From NCBI GenBank assembly GCA_007859745.1, contig SMLU01000003.1, positions 1 to 64,000 on the forward strand: a DNA stretch of 64,000 nt. Direction: 5' to 3'. A program made the position numbers and the translations under genes. Shown piece by piece: positions 62,838-64,000 of the stretch (the stretch's first letter is position 1; every line of letters begins with the position of its first letter). Source of the DNA: Phycisphaerae bacterium RAS1. GTDB lineage: Bacteria; Planctomycetota; Phycisphaerae; UBA1845; Fen-1342. Under the pieces are notes generated by a model. It was not told the DNA's origin, searched no databases, and saw nothing but the letters and a program-made list of their open reading frames with translations.

Positions 62838-62843
62838 TAGAGT
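62838..62843 (+). promoter_or_regulatory. Putative -10 box before larC
   Basis: TAGAGT lies 6 nt before the ATG, with no Shine-Dalgarno: the same leaderless-type pattern as nrnA and the NapH-like gene. Confidence 0.38.
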
Positions 62844-62849
62844 ACGGCG

Positions 62850-64000
62850 ATGAGAATCGCCTATTTCGACTGCTTCAGCGGCGCCGCCGGCGACATGATT
62901 CTCGCGGCCCTGATCGACGCCGGCTGCCCGCTGGACTACCTGATCGGCGTCGTTGCGACGCTGAACCTGCCGGGAGTGTCGCTCAGTGCAGAGAAGGCAA
63001 AACGCGGGGGAATCTCGGCGACGCACGTCCGCGTCCAGCTTGCCGCCGACGCGCCGCGCAAGCATCGGCATCTTTCGCATATTCTGAGGATTATCGACGC
63101 GGCCGGGCTTCCACAGAAAGTTGCCGACAATGCTCGGCGCGTCTTTACGCGGCTGGCGGACGCCGAGGCCGCCGTCCACGCGACAACCGTTGAAAAAGTG
63201 CATTTTCACGAGGTCGGCGCGGACGACGCGATCGTGGACATCGTCTGCGTCGCCGCGGCGCTGCACCAGCTCGGCGTCGAGTCGTGCGTATGCTCAGCGA
63301 TCCCGGCCGGGACAGGCACAGTCCGTTGCGATCACGGCCTGATGCCGGTCCCCGCGCCGGCCACGGCCCTGCTCCTCCGCGGCGCGGCGCTGGCCGCATG
63401 CGAGGAAGAGGGCGAGCTGACGACGCCGACCGGGGCGGCGATTCTGACGGCGCTTTGCGAGTCGTATGGACCGCTCCCGCCCATGACGCTGAGTCAGGTC
63501 GGCGTCGGGGCGGGCACGCGCGAGGGACGGACGCGGGCCAACATCCTGCGGGTGTTGATTGGTGAGTCGGCCGTGCCGCGGCCGTCGGACGAGCACGACA
63601 CGGTGGTCGTGCTCGAATCACAGCTCGACGACGCTACCGGCCAGGTCGTCGCGCACGCGTGCAGCCGTGTGCTCGAGGCCGGTGCTCTGGATGCCTACAT
63701 TGTGCCGATAATCATGAAAAAGGGCCGGCCCGGGCAGCTCGTGACCGTCCTCTCCCGGCCGGACGACGCGGCCGCGCTCGAGGCGATTCTCTTCGCCGAG
63801 ACGCCGACGCTCGGCATCCGGCGATACACGTGCGAGCGCACGACGTTGACGCGGCGGCAGGACACGGTCCAGACCGAGTTCGGCGCGATCCGGGTCAAGG
63901 TCGCGAGCCGCGATGGCGCGGCGCTGCGGATGCAGCCAGAATTCGAAGACTGTGCCGCGGCCGCTCGCGAGCACAAGGCGCCGCTGACGACGATTCAGGA
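62850..64000 (+). CDS. larC: LarC-family nickel insertion protein (partial, runs off the window)
   Basis: 383 codons are visible without a stop. LarC (DUF111) performs CTP-dependent nickel insertion into the pincer cofactor of lactate racemase and related LarA enzymes. Family features: MRIAYFDCFSGAAGDMIL at the start, VHFHEVGADDAIVDIV (His/Glu/Asp likely metal-binding), and TPTGAAIL. In many Firmicutes the gene is split by a programmed frameshift between LarC1 and LarC2; here the region examined is one continuous frame. larA, larB and larE are not in the window. Confidence 0.92.
   Translation, partial: MRIAYFDCFSGAAGDMILAALIDAGCPLDYLIGVVATLNLPGVSLSAEKAKRGGISATHVRVQLAADAPRKHRHLSHILRIIDAAGLPQKVADNARRVFTRLADAEAAVHATTVEKVHFHEVGADDAIVDIVCVAAALHQLGVESCVCSAIPAGTGTVRCDHGLMPVPAPATALLLRGAALAACEEEGELTTPTGAAILTALCESYGPLPPMTLSQVGVGAGTREGRTRANILRVLIGESAVPRPSDEHDTVVVLESQLDDATGQVVAHACSRVLEAGALDAYIVPIIMKKGRPGQLVTVLSRPDDAAALEAILFAETPTLGIRRYTCERTTLTRRQDTVQTEFGAIRVKVASRDGAALRMQPEFEDCAAAAREHKAPLTTIQ

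Overview
The window is GC-rich bacterial chromosome, most likely from a Planctomycetota bacterium. That assignment is an inference. It rests on three PEP-CTERM sorting signals, an ECF sigma factor overlapping a Ser/Thr kinase with a zinc-finger N-terminus and TPR repeats, remains of a YfbK/DUF3520 von Willebrand protein, two Uma2-family genes, and intergenic spaces full of short GC-rich palindromic repeats. No rRNA, CRISPR array, transposase or prophage gene was seen. One tRNA (Arg, anticodon CCG) is present.

Layout. 1-522 is a 67-bp tandem array that runs into the 3' end of an nrnA-like gene. 1557-3641 holds a sugar formyltransferase-like gene and a glycosyltransferase. 3809-6166 is an MrfA-type helicase. 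6664-8918 is the housekeeping block rpsP-trmD-rplS-yraN, without rimM between rpsP and trmD. Next come ruvC, a secreted S41 protease, a tiny lipoprotein, a carbamate kinase and a DUF58-BatD-BatA operon lacking an adjacent moxR. 17055-26137 contains a CBM9-like protein, a sugar epimerase, purB, yceI, a TPR lipoprotein, a PIG-L deacetylase, a DtxR/MntR regulator with a bacterioferritin-like gene, a Uma2 protein and a putative HExxH protein.

26275-40901 is a surface-polysaccharide cluster. It has an initiating WecA-type phosphotransferase, a TPR protein, a Wzx-like flippase, two methyltransferases, a Wzy-like membrane protein, two GT4 glycosyltransferases, a Gfo/Idh/MocA oxidoreductase and an asparagine synthase-type amidotransferase. 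These could build, export and polymerise a decorated glycan. PEP-CTERM proteins elsewhere in the window fit the same exosortase/exopolysaccharide lifestyle.

40948-43367 is the most striking locus. A gene for an ABC-type ATPase fused to a DUF4435/TOPRIM nuclease-like domain, the architecture of a merged PARIS anti-phage system, has lower GC than its surroundings. It lies exactly between the N-terminal and C-terminal remnants of a broken YfbK-like gene. After it come a truncated sugar reductase, a NapH-like ferredoxin/TPR fusion, a second Uma2 gene, a membrane protein, a TIGR03960-type radical SAM protein, a PEP-CTERM protein, the kinase/sigma pair, and a copper-radical (galactose oxidase-like) oxidase that is in frame with an upstream PEP-CTERM gene. 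The window ends with frr, an epimerase, tRNA-Arg, a large PEP-CTERM beta-repeat protein and a larC gene cut by the window edge.

Two genome-scale themes recur. First, at least eleven copies of a REPIN-like paired palindrome and several other hairpin families occupy most gaps and have entered coding sequence in at least five genes. Second, many genes lack a Shine-Dalgarno sequence but carry a TANNNT box 6-8 nt before the start codon, suggesting leaderless transcription.
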